64,000 bases of DNA from Actinoplanes teichomyceticus ATCC 31121 (lineage in GTDB: Bacteria > Actinomycetota > Actinomycetes > Mycobacteriales > Micromonosporaceae): the NCBI RefSeq assembly GCF_003711105.1, contig NZ_CP023865.1, positions 2,505,001 to 2,569,000 of the forward strand, given 5' to 3'. The notes under the pieces were generated by a model. The model had not been told where the DNA came from. It searched no databases and saw nothing but the letters and a program-made list of their open reading frames with translations. The translations under genes were made by a program, and so were the position numbers. This document shows positions 18,423-27,343 of the stretch, piece by piece. Numbering within the stretch: the first letter of the stretch is position 1; every line of letters begins with the position of its first letter.

Positions 18423-19298
18423 TCACCAATTCCTGCCCTCCCGGAGCAGAGCGGCCCGTGCCGCGGCGATGTGCGGCGCGTCCCGGGTGGCCGAGCGGGT
18501 GGCCAGGTAGAGCGTGTTGATCGGCGGGTCGGCGGTGGTCAGCACCTCGACCAGGGTGCCCGCGGCCAGGTCGTCGGCCACCAGGTAGCGCGGCAGCACG
18601 GTGACCCCGATGCCCGCGGCCGCGGCGGCGCGCAGCGCACGCAGGTCGGGAACGACCAGCACGGCGCGCCGGGGCGGGGGTGAGCCCAGCACGTGCCGCC
18701 ACCAGCGGCGCACGATCGGCAACTCCTCCGCGTACGCCAGCAGCGGCGCCTGGTGCAGGTCCGGCAGCGGGAGTATCGCCGGGTCGGCCACCAGCACGAA
18801 CTCCTCGTCGCAGAGCGGCTCGGCGTGCAGGCCGGCGCGGCGCGGGCGGATCGCGCTGACCACCAGGTCGAGCCGGCCCTGGCTGAGCTCGGTGAGCAGG
18901 TCGTCGGCCAGGCCGAGCCGCACCCGTACCGACACGCCGGCCGCGATCGTGCCGGCCAGCGCGGGCAGCACCCGGGCGGTCATCAGCTCGGCCGGGCCGC
19001 CCAGGTGCAGCGTGCGGCCGGCCGGCTCGGCCGCCTCGTGCAGCCCGGCGGCCACCCCGGTCAGGGCGTCCATCGGCCCGTCCAGGCGCCGGGCCAGGTC
19101 GTCGGCGGCGGCGGTCGGGGTCACGCCCCGGGCGCCGCGCACGAACAGCGGGTGCCCGAGCTCGCTCTCCAGGCTGCGCAGCTGCGCGGTGACCGTGGGC
19201 TGGGCCAGGCCGAGCAGCTCGGCGGCCCGGGTCAGGGTGCCGGCCCGGTAGACGGCCAGGAACGTGTGCAGCAGGTCGAGACTCACCACGTCGGCCAT
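18423..19298 (-). CDS. LysR-family transcriptional regulator
   Basis: About 291 residues with an N-terminal winged HTH (FLAVYRAGTLTRAAELLGLAQPTVTAQLRSLE) and a C-terminal periplasmic-binding-like effector domain. The start is uncertain. An ATG at 19316 would place the start codon inside an inverted repeat. The ATG at 19298 or the GTG at 19289 gives the usual LysR N-terminus (VVSLDLLHTFLAV); a gggag element lies just before 19298. It is divergent from a DJ-1/PfpI gene, the classical arrangement for a LysR regulator and its target. The effector is unknown. Confidence 0.88.
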   Translation of the reverse strand: MADVVSLDLLHTFLAVYRAGTLTRAAELLGLAQPTVTAQLRSLESELGHPLFVRGARGVTPTAAADDLARRLDGPMDALTGVAAGLHEAAEPAGRTLHLGGPAELMTARVLPALAGTIAAGVSVRVRLGLADDLLTELSQGRLDLVVSAIRPRRAGLHAEPLCDEEFVLVADPAILPLPDLHQAPLLAYAEELPIVRRWWRHVLGSPPPRRAVLVVPDLRALRAAAAAGIGVTVLPRYLVADDLAAGTLVEVLTTADPPINTLYLATRSATRDAPHIAAARAALLREGRNW

Positions 19299-19311
19299 TC
19301 TCCCGCGGCAT

Positions 19312-19331
19312 CCCATCAGTTTCCTGATGGG
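19312..19331. promoter_or_regulatory. Inverted repeat between LysR and DJ-1/PfpI genes (candidate LysR site)
   Basis: The arms cccatca and tgatggg are separated by six bases and contain the T-N11-A pattern of LysR operators. It lies between the divergent start codons, about 90 bases before the DJ-1/PfpI start. Confidence 0.5.
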
Positions 19332-19420
19332 TGACTGCCGTTGTTGCTGTTGGTGGCCGATGGCTGCCGGCGGGCAGAGTGGACCGCGAGACCCCTACTC
19401 TCGGAAGGAAGAGAACCGTC

Positions 19421-20098
19421 ATGGCGAAGATCCTGATCGGCCTGACCAGCCACGCCGACCTGGGCGGGCTCCGCGGCACCGGCTACTACCTGCCCGAGGC
19501 CGCCCACCCCTGGCAGGTGTTCACCCGGGCCGGCCACGAGGTCGAGTTCGCCAGCGTCGCCGGCGGCGAGCCGCCGGTCGACGGGGTGGACCTGACCGAC
19601 CCGGTGCAGAAGGCGTTCACCGACGACCCGGCGGTGCAGCAGCGGCTACGCCACACACCCCGGTTCGCCGACCTCGACCCGGCCGGCTACGCCGCCGTGC
19701 TGTTCGCCGGCGGCCACGGCGCCATGTGGGACTTCCCCGGCGACGAGGGCCTGATCCGGTTCGGCCGCGGGGTGTACGAGCAGGGCGGCGTGGTGGCCGC
19801 GGTCTGCCACGGCCCGGCCGCGCTCATCGGCCTCACGCTCTCCGGCGGGACCCCGCTGGTGGCCGGCAAGCAGATCGCCGGCTTCACCAACAGCGAGGAG
19901 GCCGCCGTCGGGCTGACGGACGTGGTGCCGTTCCTGCTGCAGAGCCGGCTCGAGGAGCTGGGCGGCAAGCACAGCGGCGCGGCCGACTGGCAGCCGCACG
20001 TGGTCGTCGACGGGCGCCTGGTGACCGGGCAGAACCCGGCATCCTCCACCGGAGTGGCGGAAGAAGTGCTGAAAGTCCTGTCCACGCCCGGCCGGTAG
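19421..20098 (+). CDS. DJ-1/PfpI-family protein (Hsp31-like)
   Basis: A 225-residue class-I-glutamine-amidotransferase-like protein. The nucleophile elbow is AAVCHGPAAL with the active cysteine, and an acidic residue and FAGGHGAMWDF precede it. The length and the GTGYYLPEAAHPW motif resemble Hsp31-type glyoxalase III/chaperone enzymes, which detoxify methylglyoxal. The ATG follows a ggaaggaagag ribosome-binding site. It is divergently transcribed from the LysR regulator, which probably controls it. Substrate is inferred from family only. Confidence 0.88.
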   Translation: MAKILIGLTSHADLGGLRGTGYYLPEAAHPWQVFTRAGHEVEFASVAGGEPPVDGVDLTDPVQKAFTDDPAVQQRLRHTPRFADLDPAGYAAVLFAGGHGAMWDFPGDEGLIRFGRGVYEQGGVVAAVCHGPAALIGLTLSGGTPLVAGKQIAGFTNSEEAAVGLTDVVPFLLQSRLEELGGKHSGAADWQPHVVVDGRLVTGQNPASSTGVAEEVLKVLSTPGR

Positions 20099-20183
20099 AC
20101 ACATAATGTGACCGGCCCCACAGCCTTGCCGGGAGGGGCCCGAGGAACGACGATCAGTGGTAACAGCGCGGGAGGAGGCGGCC

Positions 20184-21059
20184 GTGCAGACCCAGAGGAT
20201 CGTCGTCGGCTACGACGGCTCGGTGGAGGCGCGCAAAGCGGCCCGCTGGGCCCTCGACGAGGCCGAGCGTGGCGGTGTGCCGGTGGAGTTGGTGTACGCG
20301 TACGAGTGGCCCAGCTACGTCCCCGCCGCCGCGATGATGCCCGCCGCGGCCGTCTACCCGGACGCGGACACCGACGTGGCCGTCACCGACATGCTCACCG
20401 CCGCGGTCGACACCGCGACGGCCACCCATCCCGGCGTGCGGGTCTGGGCCCGGGTCGAGCACTCCACCGCCGCGGTCGCCCTGCTCCAGCGGGCCGCCGA
20501 CGCCTCCCTGGTGGTGCTCGGCGGCCGCCGTCCCAGCGGTATGCGGGCCTGGCTCGGCTCGACCAGCGGCTCGGTCAGCGCGCACGCCCGTTGCCCGGTC
20601 GTGGTGGTCCGCGGCGAGCCCCGCACGACCGACCCGGTGGTGGCCGGGGTCGACGAGTCGGAGGCCGCCGGGCTGGTGCTCGGCTTCGCGTTCGAGCAGG
20701 CCGCGGTGCGCGGGGTGCCGGTCCGCGCGGTGCACGGCTGGTTCCCGCCGGACGGCCGGGACCTGCTCTGCGACGCGAACCTGCGCGCGGTCGTCGAGCA
20801 GCGCGGCCGCCTGGAGGCGATGGTGAGCTGCTGGCGCAGGCGGTTCCCGGGCGTCCCGGTCAGCGCCGAGGTGGTGGTCGGGACACCGGGTGAGGTGCTG
20901 GCCCAGGCCGCCACCGGCGCTCAGCTGGTGGTGGCCGGCGCGGGCGGGCGCAGCAGCCTGCGGGCGGTGCTGCGGCCCTCGGTCGGGCGGCACCTGCTGC
21001 ACCGGGCGCGGTGCAGCGTCGCGCTGGTCGGCCGCGCTCGTGCCGCCATCCGGTTCTGA
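20184..21059 (+). CDS. Universal stress protein with two UspA domains
   Basis: A 291-residue tandem Usp protein (domains about 4-140 and 150-288). The first domain begins RIVVGYDGS and ends with the ATP-binding-type loop GGRRPSGMRAWLGSTSGSV; the second has VVAGVDES and VVAGAGGRSSLRAVL, a weaker loop. The GTG at 20184 is preferred to one at 20157 because a ggaggagg ribosome-binding site lies directly before it and the domain begins at once. Dual-domain Usp proteins are common in actinomycetes under hypoxia or stress. It is followed by a 40-base tandem array. Confidence 0.88.
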   Translation: MQTQRIVVGYDGSVEARKAARWALDEAERGGVPVELVYAYEWPSYVPAAAMMPAAAVYPDADTDVAVTDMLTAAVDTATATHPGVRVWARVEHSTAAVALLQRAADASLVVLGGRRPSGMRAWLGSTSGSVSAHARCPVVVVRGEPRTTDPVVAGVDESEAAGLVLGFAFEQAAVRGVPVRAVHGWFPPDGRDLLCDANLRAVVEQRGRLEAMVSCWRRRFPGVPVSAEVVVGTPGEVLAQAATGAQLVVAGAGGRSSLRAVLRPSVGRHLLHRARCSVALVGRARAAIRF

Positions 21060-21060
21060 C

Positions 21061-21235
21061 GTGCCGGCGGTGTTTCGTTCGTGCTGCAGTCGGTTGTGAC
21101 GTGCCGGCGGTGTTTTGCTCGCGCTGCAGTCGGTTGTGACGTGCCGGCGGTGTTTCGCTCGTGCCGCAGTCGGTTGTGACGTGCCGCGGGGTCGCGCCGA
21201 CGCGTGACGTCCGGTTGTGACGTGCCGCGGGGCCG
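21061..21235. repeat. 40-base tandem repeat after the universal stress protein gene
   Basis: Three clear copies (21061-21100, 21101-21140, 21141-21180) with few substitutions share the core gtgccggcggtgttt and end in cggttgtgac. Degenerate pieces containing cggttgtgacgtgccg continue to about 21235. The rest of this gene-free stretch (to 21372) shows nothing recognisable. Confidence 0.9.
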
Positions 21236-21372
21236 CGCCCAGGCTGCCTTCGAGCGGTGCCTTGCCGCCCGCAACCGCCGCGCCTCAGCCCGTCAACGAC
21301 GCCGAAGGCTTGGCCTTCACCGCACGAGCGGACCGTGTCCGGCCCGCGGCGCCTCGCTCGCCGGGAGCCGGC

Positions 21373-22254
21373 TCAGATGCGACCGGCGTCCAGCTCGTCG
21401 AGGATCCGGGTGAGGATCGCGGGCGTCTCGGCCGGTGGTTCGGCCTCGATGAACAGGCGGCCGATCGCCGCCGCGTAGTGGTCCACCTCGTCGCGCCGGT
21501 CCAGGTAGAGGGCGCTGGTCAGGTGCTCGATGTAGACCACGTCGGGCAGTTCCTCGTGCGGGAACCGCAGGATGCTGAACGCGCCGCCGGCCGCCGCGTG
21601 ACCGCCCGACTCGAACGGGACGACCTGCAGCCGCACGTTCGGCGACGCGCAGGTCTCGATCAACGTGACGATCTGCTCGCGCAGCACGGCGCGGCCGCCG
21701 ATCGGCCGGCGCAGCACCGCCTCGTCCAGGACCGCCCACAGGCGTGGCGCATCCGGCCGCTTCAGCACCTGCTTGCGCTGCATCCGCAGACTGGCGCGGC
21801 GGTCGATCTCGTCGGCACCGGCGTTGCTGTGACCGAGACGGATCACCGCGCGGGCGTACGCGTCGGTCTGCAACAGGCCCGGCACGAACTGCACCTCGTA
21901 CGTCCGGATCAGCTCCGCCGCCTGCTCCAGGTCCAGATAGTTCTGGAACCAGGTGTCCAGCACGTCGCCGTACGCGTGCCACCAGCTCGGCGCGCTCGCC
22001 TCCCGGGCCAGCGCGACCAGGCGCTCGTGCTCGGCCGGGTCGTCGACGCCGTACAGCTTGAGCAGGTCGACGATGTCGCGCTCCTTGAAGCCGACCCGGC
22101 CCAGCTCCATCCGGCTGATCTTGGATTCTGAGGCGCGGATGGAGTACCCGGCCTGCTCCCGGCTCAGGCCGCTGGCCCGCCGCAGGGCGCGCAGATGGGT
22201 GCCGACCTGGAGCCGGCGCACGGTCGAGCCACCGCTGTCGTGTTCCTCCGCCAA
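21373..22254 (-). CDS. XRE-family HTH regulator with DUF5753 (Scr1-type)
   Basis: A 293-residue protein. An N-terminal helix-turn-helix (residues about 18-75; LRALRRASGLSREQAGYSI, ESKISRMELGR) is followed by the DUF5753 C-terminal domain. The family marks seen there are WFQNYLDLEQAAELIRTYE, FVPGLLQTDAYARA, LWAVLDEAVLRRPIGG and RLQVVPFESGGH. In actinomycetes such proteins often pair with a small DUF397 protein as a toxin-antitoxin-like or developmental switch. No DUF397 gene is adjacent here, so it is an orphan copy. It is followed by the DUF574-type methyltransferase on the same strand. Confidence 0.9.
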   Translation of the reverse strand: MAEEHDSGGSTVRRLQVGTHLRALRRASGLSREQAGYSIRASESKISRMELGRVGFKERDIVDLLKLYGVDDPAEHERLVALAREASAPSWWHAYGDVLDTWFQNYLDLEQAAELIRTYEVQFVPGLLQTDAYARAVIRLGHSNAGADEIDRRASLRMQRKQVLKRPDAPRLWAVLDEAVLRRPIGGRAVLREQIVTLIETCASPNVRLQVVPFESGGHAAAGGAFSILRFPHEELPDVVYIEHLTSALYLDRRDEVDHYAAAIGRLFIEAEPPAETPAILTRILDELDAGRI

Positions 22255-22347
22255 GGAGACCTCCTCGGAGGCGAGCGTAGAGACCAGGGATCCGAAGCGA
22301 AGGAGAGGGGGTGGACCGCGGCGGGCGGAATACCGTGCCGGACGGCG

Positions 22348-23145
22348 TTACGGCTTGCGGCCGACGGCGCAGAACTGGCTGATCTCGGCGGCGTCACGGC
22401 CGTCCGGATCTGGCCGCCACCGGGTCACCGAAACCACCCCGGGCTCGACCAGCTCCAGCCCGTCGAACAGCGCGGCGATCCGTTCCGGGCTGCGCAGGTG
22501 GTATTTCGGATTGGCCGAGATGTTCCAGATCCGGGCGGCCTCGCGGACCTCCGGATCGGTGTCGCTGCCGTCGTACATCGCGAAGTAGCTGCCGGACGGG
22601 AAACGCGCCATCAGGGTGTCGATGATCCGCTTGGCCTCGGCGTCGCTCTCCACGTGACCGAGGATGCCCATCAGCATCAGGGCGACCGGCTGGTCGAGAT
22701 CCAGCGTCGTCCCGGCCTGCGCCAGGATCCGCTCCGGATCGTGCAGGTTGGCGTCGATGTACGCGGTACGGCCCTGCGGGGTGCTGGTCAGCAGCGCCCG
22801 GGCGTGCGCCAGCACCAGGGGGTCGTTGTCGACGTAGACGATCTTCGCGTACGGGTTGGTGGCCTGGGCGACCTCGTGCGTGTTGTCGGCGGTGGGCAGG
22901 CCGGTGCCGATGTCCAGGAACTGGGTCACCTCGGCCTCTCCGGCCAGGAAACGCACCGCGCGGGCGAGGTACTGCCGGGAGAGACGGGCGTGCTCGGCGA
23001 AGTGTGGCATGGACGCGACGATCTGGTCACCGACCTCGCGGTCGACGACGAAGTTGTCCTTGCCGCCGAGCAGATAGTTCCAGATCCGGGCGGTCTGCGG
23101 CACGGTCGTGTCCAGTTTGGGCACGTCGGGCAGGTCGTCGGCCAC
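22348..23145 (-). CDS. SAM-dependent methyltransferase (DUF574 family)
   Basis: A 265-residue putative S-adenosylmethionine methyltransferase. The N-terminal RIWNYLLGGKDNFVVDREV and the cofactor motif FLDIGTGLPTADNTHEVA are characteristic, with VYVDNDPLVLAHARALL as motif II and ALMLMGILGHV further on. The GTG start at 23145 follows gagg by eight bases. These proteins are abundant paralogues in Streptomyces-like genomes; their substrates are unknown. The gene lies upstream of the Scr1-type regulator with about 90 bases between. Confidence 0.88.
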   Translation of the reverse strand: MADDLPDVPKLDTTVPQTARIWNYLLGGKDNFVVDREVGDQIVASMPHFAEHARLSRQYLARAVRFLAGEAEVTQFLDIGTGLPTADNTHEVAQATNPYAKIVYVDNDPLVLAHARALLTSTPQGRTAYIDANLHDPERILAQAGTTLDLDQPVALMLMGILGHVESDAEAKRIIDTLMARFPSGSYFAMYDGSDTDPEVREAARIWNISANPKYHLRSPERIAALFDGLELVEPGVVSVTRWRPDPDGRDAAEISQFCAVGRKP

Positions 23146-23300
23146 GCGTACATCCTCGCGTCGGGGCGGACCCGGTGTCCGTTGTGGATCCGCGGCGGGC
23201 AGTCGCCGCCAGCATACCGAGCCCGGCCGTCCGAAAGGGAGCCGGGAGAGGATCAGGAGAGCGATGCCGTCACCCGACGTCGGACTTCCGTGTTCGTCGC

Positions 23301-23624
23301 GGTCGTCCCCGGCCGCGTCGGCAACCGGTGCGCGCCGTGGCGTCGGTCCGGGGCGGCCCAGCTCGCGGTCGTCCCCGGCCGCGTCGGCAACCGGTGCGCG
23401 CCGTGGCGTCGGTCCGGGGCGGCCCAGCTCGCGGTCGTCCCCGGCCGCGTCGGCAACCGGTGCGCGCCGTGGCGTCGGTCCGGGGCGGCCCAGCTCGCGG
23501 TCGTCCCCGGCCGCGTCGGCAACCGGTGCGCGCCGTGGCGTCGGTCCGGGGCGGCCCAGCTCGCGGTCGTCCCCGGCCGCGTCGGCAACCGGTGCGCGCC
23601 GTGGCGTCGGTCCGGGCGGCCCAG
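23301..23624. repeat. 66-base tandem repeat, nearly five copies
   Basis: Copies start at 23301, 23367, 23433, 23499 and 23565; the first four are essentially identical and the last loses one g in the ggggcggcc run. The period equals 22 codons, so long reading frames pass through on both strands (22-residue repeats such as VVPGRVGNRCAPWRRSG on the plus strand). Neither start signals nor a domain support translation. Confidence 0.92.
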
Positions 23625-23637
23625 CGTGCCGCAGCTG

Positions 23638-23927
23638 GTCAGCTCGGCCGGTGGTGGCGGCCCGTCGTGCCGGGTGCCGGTCGTGACCAGGTCGATCGCC
23701 GCGAAGATCCGGGTCTTGGCCGGCGCCCGGTCCGGTCTGAGCCCGGCGTTGCCGGCGCTCCCGTGCTCGTCGACGATATCGGGCACCACCAGCGCGCTGG
23801 CGACGATCGTCAGCGGACCGGCGCCCGCGATGTCGCGGACCGCGTCGAGCAGCCGCTCGGCGGCTGCAGCGCGAAGCTGTCCAGGCCCCCGGAACGGGTG
23901 CGGCCGGGCCGGACATGCCACCGGCAT
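23638..23927 (-). pseudogene. Possible gene fragment, unrecognised
   Basis: In one minus-strand phase this stretch reads as a plausible globular segment (ERLLDAVRDIAGAGPLTIV and PDIVDEHGSAGNAGL, then KTRIFAAIDLVTTG), unlike the biased products of neighbouring frames. The frame then runs directly into the 66-base repeat array without a stop. That suggests either an intact small gene whose end was overrun by the repeat or a remnant. A possible ATG lies at 23927, but no ribosome-binding site is evident. Confidence 0.25.
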
Positions 23928-24012
23928 CCGGGTGGCGCGCACCGTAGCGCCGTTCGCGGATGCCGCCCAGTAGGGCAGGATGGACGGCACAGGTCGCGGG
24001 GAGGGAGATGAC

Positions 24013-24489
24013 ATGCCACTGTTGCGCCGGGTCATCGGGGCGGTGCTGCGCCGTGTGCGCCAGCGCCAGGGCCGCACCCTCAAGGAGGTCGCGGGCGCGG
24101 CCGGGGTGTCGTTGCCGTACCTGTCGGAGGTGGAGCGCGGCACCAAGGAGGCGTCGTCGGAGATCCTCGCGGCGATCTGCCGAGCGCTCGGGCTGCCGAT
24201 GACCGACCTGCTCGACCTGGTCCGCGACGAGATGCTGCGCCAGCTGGCGCCGCAGACCGCCCGCCGCGCCGGCCCGCTCGTGCAGGCTTCCCGCCGCCCC
24301 GCCCGGCCGCTCGTGCAGGCTCCCCGCCGCGCCGTTCCGGTCTCGCGGATCAGCGCGCCGGTCCCGTCGGCGGCGCCCGTGGCCGAGTGCGCGACCGGCA
24401 CGACCCTGCGGCTGCGTTCGGCGGCGGGCCGCCCGCGCACCCGGCTCAGCTGCGCGCGCCGGGCCGTCCCTCTCACGGTGACCTGCTAG
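24013..24489 (+). CDS. XRE/ClgR-like HTH transcriptional regulator
   Basis: A 158-residue protein. Residues 1-70 are a helix-turn-helix closely resembling ClgR, the activator of Clp protease genes in actinomycetes ([40 protein letters not shown]). The remainder is a low-complexity basic tail with repeated [13 protein letters not shown] units. The start is fixed by a gagggag ribosome-binding site at 24001-24007. ClgR itself usually has a shorter, more conserved tail, so this may be a paralogue. Confidence 0.8.
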   Translation: MPLLRRVIGAVLRRVRQRQGRTLKEVAGAAGVSLPYLSEVERGTKEASSEILAAICRALGLPMTDLLDLVRDEMLRQLAPQTARRAGPLVQASRRPARPLVQAPRRAVPVSRISAPVPSAAPVAECATGTTLRLRSAAGRPRTRLSCARRAVPLTVTC

Positions 24490-25019
24490 GAGGGTCGCCG
24501 GGTGAGGCCGCCTCCACGCCGGACCGCGGCGCGCGTGGCGGCCCGTGGCAGCGCGGACGCCGCGCGGGGCCGCCGCGGGGCTCGGCCGCGAGGCCCGCGG
24601 GCGGGGCCCCACTGCTCGTACCCGGAAGCAAGCGGCCCTGCCACGAGCGAACCCGGAGCCGACCCGCCTCCGCGGCGGGACAGGAGGACGAAGCCGACAC
24701 CGGGATGAGGCAGGCCCGGCGCCGGATAAGGGAGGCGTGGCGCCGGGATGGGGCAGGCGTGGTGCCGGGATGAGGCAGGTCGGACCGGCGGGATCAGCGA
24801 GGCCGGGCGGCCGAGGCCGGATCGCCGGCCGGAGCCGGCAGCGGCGACGCCGCGTGGCACCGCGACCGGACGAAACGGCGCAGCCGGGCGGGAAGGGCGC
24901 AAGCCGGCGGCCGGCGGAAGCGGCTGGGAACGGGCCGGGTGGGACGGCCGGGGCCGAGGCGAAATCGAAGCTGGGCAGGGGAGATCGGGGCGGTTGCGGG
25001 GCTCAGTACGATCGTCGCC
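24490..25019. other. Intergenic low-complexity region
   Basis: About 530 bases with no supported gene. A loosely repeated motif containing gccgggatgaggcagg recurs between 24703 and 24785. The promoter of the LCP gene presumably lies in the last 100 bases. Confidence 0.6.
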
Positions 25020-26105
25020 ATGCCTGCGACCGGACAGCCTCTCGACGAGCCTGCGACCACCGAGCCGACCGAGGCCACCGGCGAGCAGCCGGATGGCGGG
25101 CCGGCGTCCCGACGTCGCCGTAAGTGGCTGCGGATCACGCTGATCCTGACGCTGATCCCGGTGGTGCTGATCGCCGGCGCCGCGGTCGCCGGCACGTTCT
25201 ACTTCCGGTCGGTGACCAGCGACGTCGCCCGGGTCGACGCGTTCAGCGCGGTGCCCGAGGCGGCCCGCCCGACGAAGGACACGGTCGCCAAGGACGCCCT
25301 GAACTTCCTGGTGCTGGGCAGCGACACCCGCGACCCGGAGAACACCGGCGGTTCGCGCAGCGACACGATCATCGTGCTGCACCTCACCCGGGACCGGTCG
25401 GCCGCGCAGCTGATCTCGATCCCCCGGGACACCTGGGTGCACGTGCCGCGGTCGGCCGACGGCAAGCACGGCGACGTGAACGCGAAGATCAACGCGGCGT
25501 ACGCGTGGGGTGGCGTCCCGCTGACCGTGCAGACCGTGGAGAGCTACACCGGGATCCGGATCGACCACGTCGCCATGGTCGACTTCGCCGGCTTCAAGGA
25601 GATCGTCGACGCGCTGGGTGGCGTGCGGATCACCGTGGAGCAGGCGTTCACCTCGACGCACTCGCTGAGCAAGGACAGCGTCCGCAAGTTCCAGGCCGGG
25701 CCGCAGACCATGGACGGCGCCACCGCCCTGGACTACGCCCGCGAGCGGTACGCGTTCAAGGACGGCGACTTCGCCCGGATCCGGCACCAGCAGGACGTGA
25801 TCAAGGCGGTGCTGGACAAGGCGTCCTCCGGCGGCGTGCTGACCAACCCGGCGAAGCTGAACGCGTTCCTGCGGGCCACCACCAGCGCGGTCGGCGTGGA
25901 CAAGACGCTGAACCTGCTCGACATGGCGATGGAACTGCGCCACCTGCGCAGCGGCAACCTGGCCTTCTACACCAGCCCGAGCAGCGGCACCGGCATGAAG
26001 GGCGACCAGAGCGTCGTGCTGCCGGACCGGGCCAGGGCGAAGAAGCTGTTCACCGCGATCCGCAAGGACGACCCGGCCGCGGCCGCCGCCGTGGCCGCCG
26101 CTTAG
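25020..26105 (+). CDS. LytR-CpsA-Psr (LCP) family cell-wall ligase
   Basis: A 361-residue membrane-anchored protein. A cytoplasmic leader of about 33 residues ends in RRRRK and is followed by one transmembrane segment (about 37-60). The extracytoplasmic LCP domain shows LNFLVLGSDTRD, SRSDTIIVLHL, LISIPRDTWV, KINAAYAWGG and DYARERYAFKDGDFARIRHQQ. LCP enzymes transfer glycopolymers from lipid carriers to peptidoglycan. The ATG at 25020 is chosen because it begins directly before the polar leader; an upstream in-frame ATG (24939) extends into low-complexity sequence. It converges on a polysaccharide operon, a context that fits its role. Confidence 0.92.
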   Translation: MPATGQPLDEPATTEPTEATGEQPDGGPASRRRRKWLRITLILTLIPVVLIAGAAVAGTFYFRSVTSDVARVDAFSAVPEAARPTKDTVAKDALNFLVLGSDTRDPENTGGSRSDTIIVLHLTRDRSAAQLISIPRDTWVHVPRSADGKHGDVNAKINAAYAWGGVPLTVQTVESYTGIRIDHVAMVDFAGFKEIVDALGGVRITVEQAFTSTHSLSKDSVRKFQAGPQTMDGATALDYARERYAFKDGDFARIRHQQDVIKAVLDKASSGGVLTNPAKLNAFLRATTSAVGVDKTLNLLDMAMELRHLRSGNLAFYTSPSSGTGMKGDQSVVLPDRARAKKLFTAIRKDDPAAAAAVAAA

Positions 26106-26167
26106 GCGTCCGCCGGCACCGGCGGCGCCCGGAGCGGTTCTCGACCGTGCTGATCCTCGCTACCCGA

Positions 26168-27343
26168 TCAGGCGGTGACCGCTTCCGCGGGCGCCTTCGC
26201 GGTGCCGGCGATCCGTACCCCGAACCATGCGACCACCAGCGCCTCCGCCACCAGCAGCAGCGGGAAGAGTTCCGCCGGCCGGTCCACCCAGGCCGTCGCG
26301 GCGGCCAGGGCGCCGAAGGCGATCACCCGGGAGCCGATCCCGGAGACCAGGTAGCGCCGCGGGGCGGCCCAGATCATGTGCCGCACCGACATCCAGGTGG
26401 AGAACATCAGCAGCGCCTTGTACCCGCAGTACGCCGCCACCGCGGACAGGGCCAGGTCCCGCAGGTCGCCGGCGAGCAGGCCGCGCACCCACGGCCAGGT
26501 CAGGATCACGGCGGAGACGGCGGCCAACGCCGCCACGGTCAGCATCCGGGCGCCGGTGACCAGCCTCGCCCGGCGGCCGCCGACCACGTCCTCCCGGGTG
26601 CTCGCCGACAGCGCGACGTGGAACGGACCGAACGCCAGGTCCATCGCCCGCAGCACGACCACCGCGGCCGGTCCGGCCAGCGCGCCCGCCACCGAGGGCA
26701 GCGCGACCGTGTAGACCAGGTCGACCGCGGCCGTGGCGCAGTAGAGCGCGCCGACCCGGACCGCGGCCAGCGGGCTCGGCCGGATCCCGCCGGTCCGTTC
26801 CCGCCGGCCGCTCAGCAGCACCCAGGCCAGCACGGCGAGCTGGCCGGGCACCGCGGCCACGTCGACCCGCAGGCCGGCCAGCGCCAGCAGCCCGCCGGAC
26901 ACCAGCGTGCCGATCGCGGTGAGCTGCGGGATCAGGTTGGCGCGGGCGGTCGTGCCGGTGCGCGCGGCGGCCCAGAACAGCGCCTCCAGCGGGATCTGCA
27001 GCAGCACCGGCGTGAGCATCAGCAGCCGGTCGCCCCAGCTCGCGCCGGGCAGCGCGGTGCCGGCCGAGACCAGGCCGACCAGCGCGACCGGCCCGATGGT
27101 GACCGCGGCGGCGCGGCGGGCCCAGGCGTGCACGTCCCAGCCCGCCGGGACCAGCTCGGCCGAGAGCGGGCGGCCGATCAGCGACTCCATCAACGCGTAC
27201 GGCACGGCGAGCAACGCGCCCTGCAGCGCGACGAGCGCGAGCCGGTCCGGGTCGGCCCACGAGGCGAGCAGGAAGAGGACGACGCTGGCCAGCCGGGACA
27301 GCGCCTGCACCGACAGCTGCGAGGACCGGAGTCCGCGGATCAC
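26168..27343 (-). CDS. Polysaccharide flippase-like membrane protein
   Basis: A 391-residue polytopic protein with about 10-12 hydrophobic segments and no catalytic motif. Its place as last gene of a polysaccharide operon suggests a Wzx/MATE-type exporter of lipid-linked glycan; the sequence itself shows only general resemblance. The GTG start at 27343 overlaps the stop of the upstream polymerase/ligase gene (GTGA), indicating coupling. It converges on the LCP gene with about 60 bases between stops. Confidence 0.65.
   Translation of the reverse strand: MIRGLRSSQLSVQALSRLASVVLFLLASWADPDRLALVALQGALLAVPYALMESLIGRPLSAELVPAGWDVHAWARRAAAVTIGPVALVGLVSAGTALPGASWGDRLLMLTPVLLQIPLEALFWAAARTGTTARANLIPQLTAIGTLVSGGLLALAGLRVDVAAVPGQLAVLAWVLLSGRRERTGGIRPSPLAAVRVGALYCATAAVDLVYTVALPSVAGALAGPAAVVVLRAMDLAFGPFHVALSASTREDVVGGRRARLVTGARMLTVAALAAVSAVILTWPWVRGLLAGDLRDLALSAVAAYCGYKALLMFSTWMSVRHMIWAAPRRYLVSGIGSRVIAFGALAAATAWVDRPAELFPLLLVAEALVVAWFGVRIAGTAKAPAEAVTA

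Larger units (their letters stand above)
23146..24012. other. Gene-poor stretch with a large tandem array
   Basis: After the methyltransferase start the sequence holds the 66-base array (annotated separately). A 300-base piece at 23630-23927 may encode part of a protein on the minus strand. The promoter region of the HTH gene at 24013 follows. No other gene is supported. Confidence 0.6.

Noticed and set aside
23301..23624. CRISPR array
   Set aside because: The 66-base units are contiguous and identical with no variable spacers, and no cas genes are present.
22348..24612. A single 754-residue minus-strand protein covering the methyltransferase and repeats
   Set aside because: Only the methyltransferase end (22348-23145) is real; the extension reads through tandem repeats and the antisense of the HTH gene because GC-rich DNA lacks stops.
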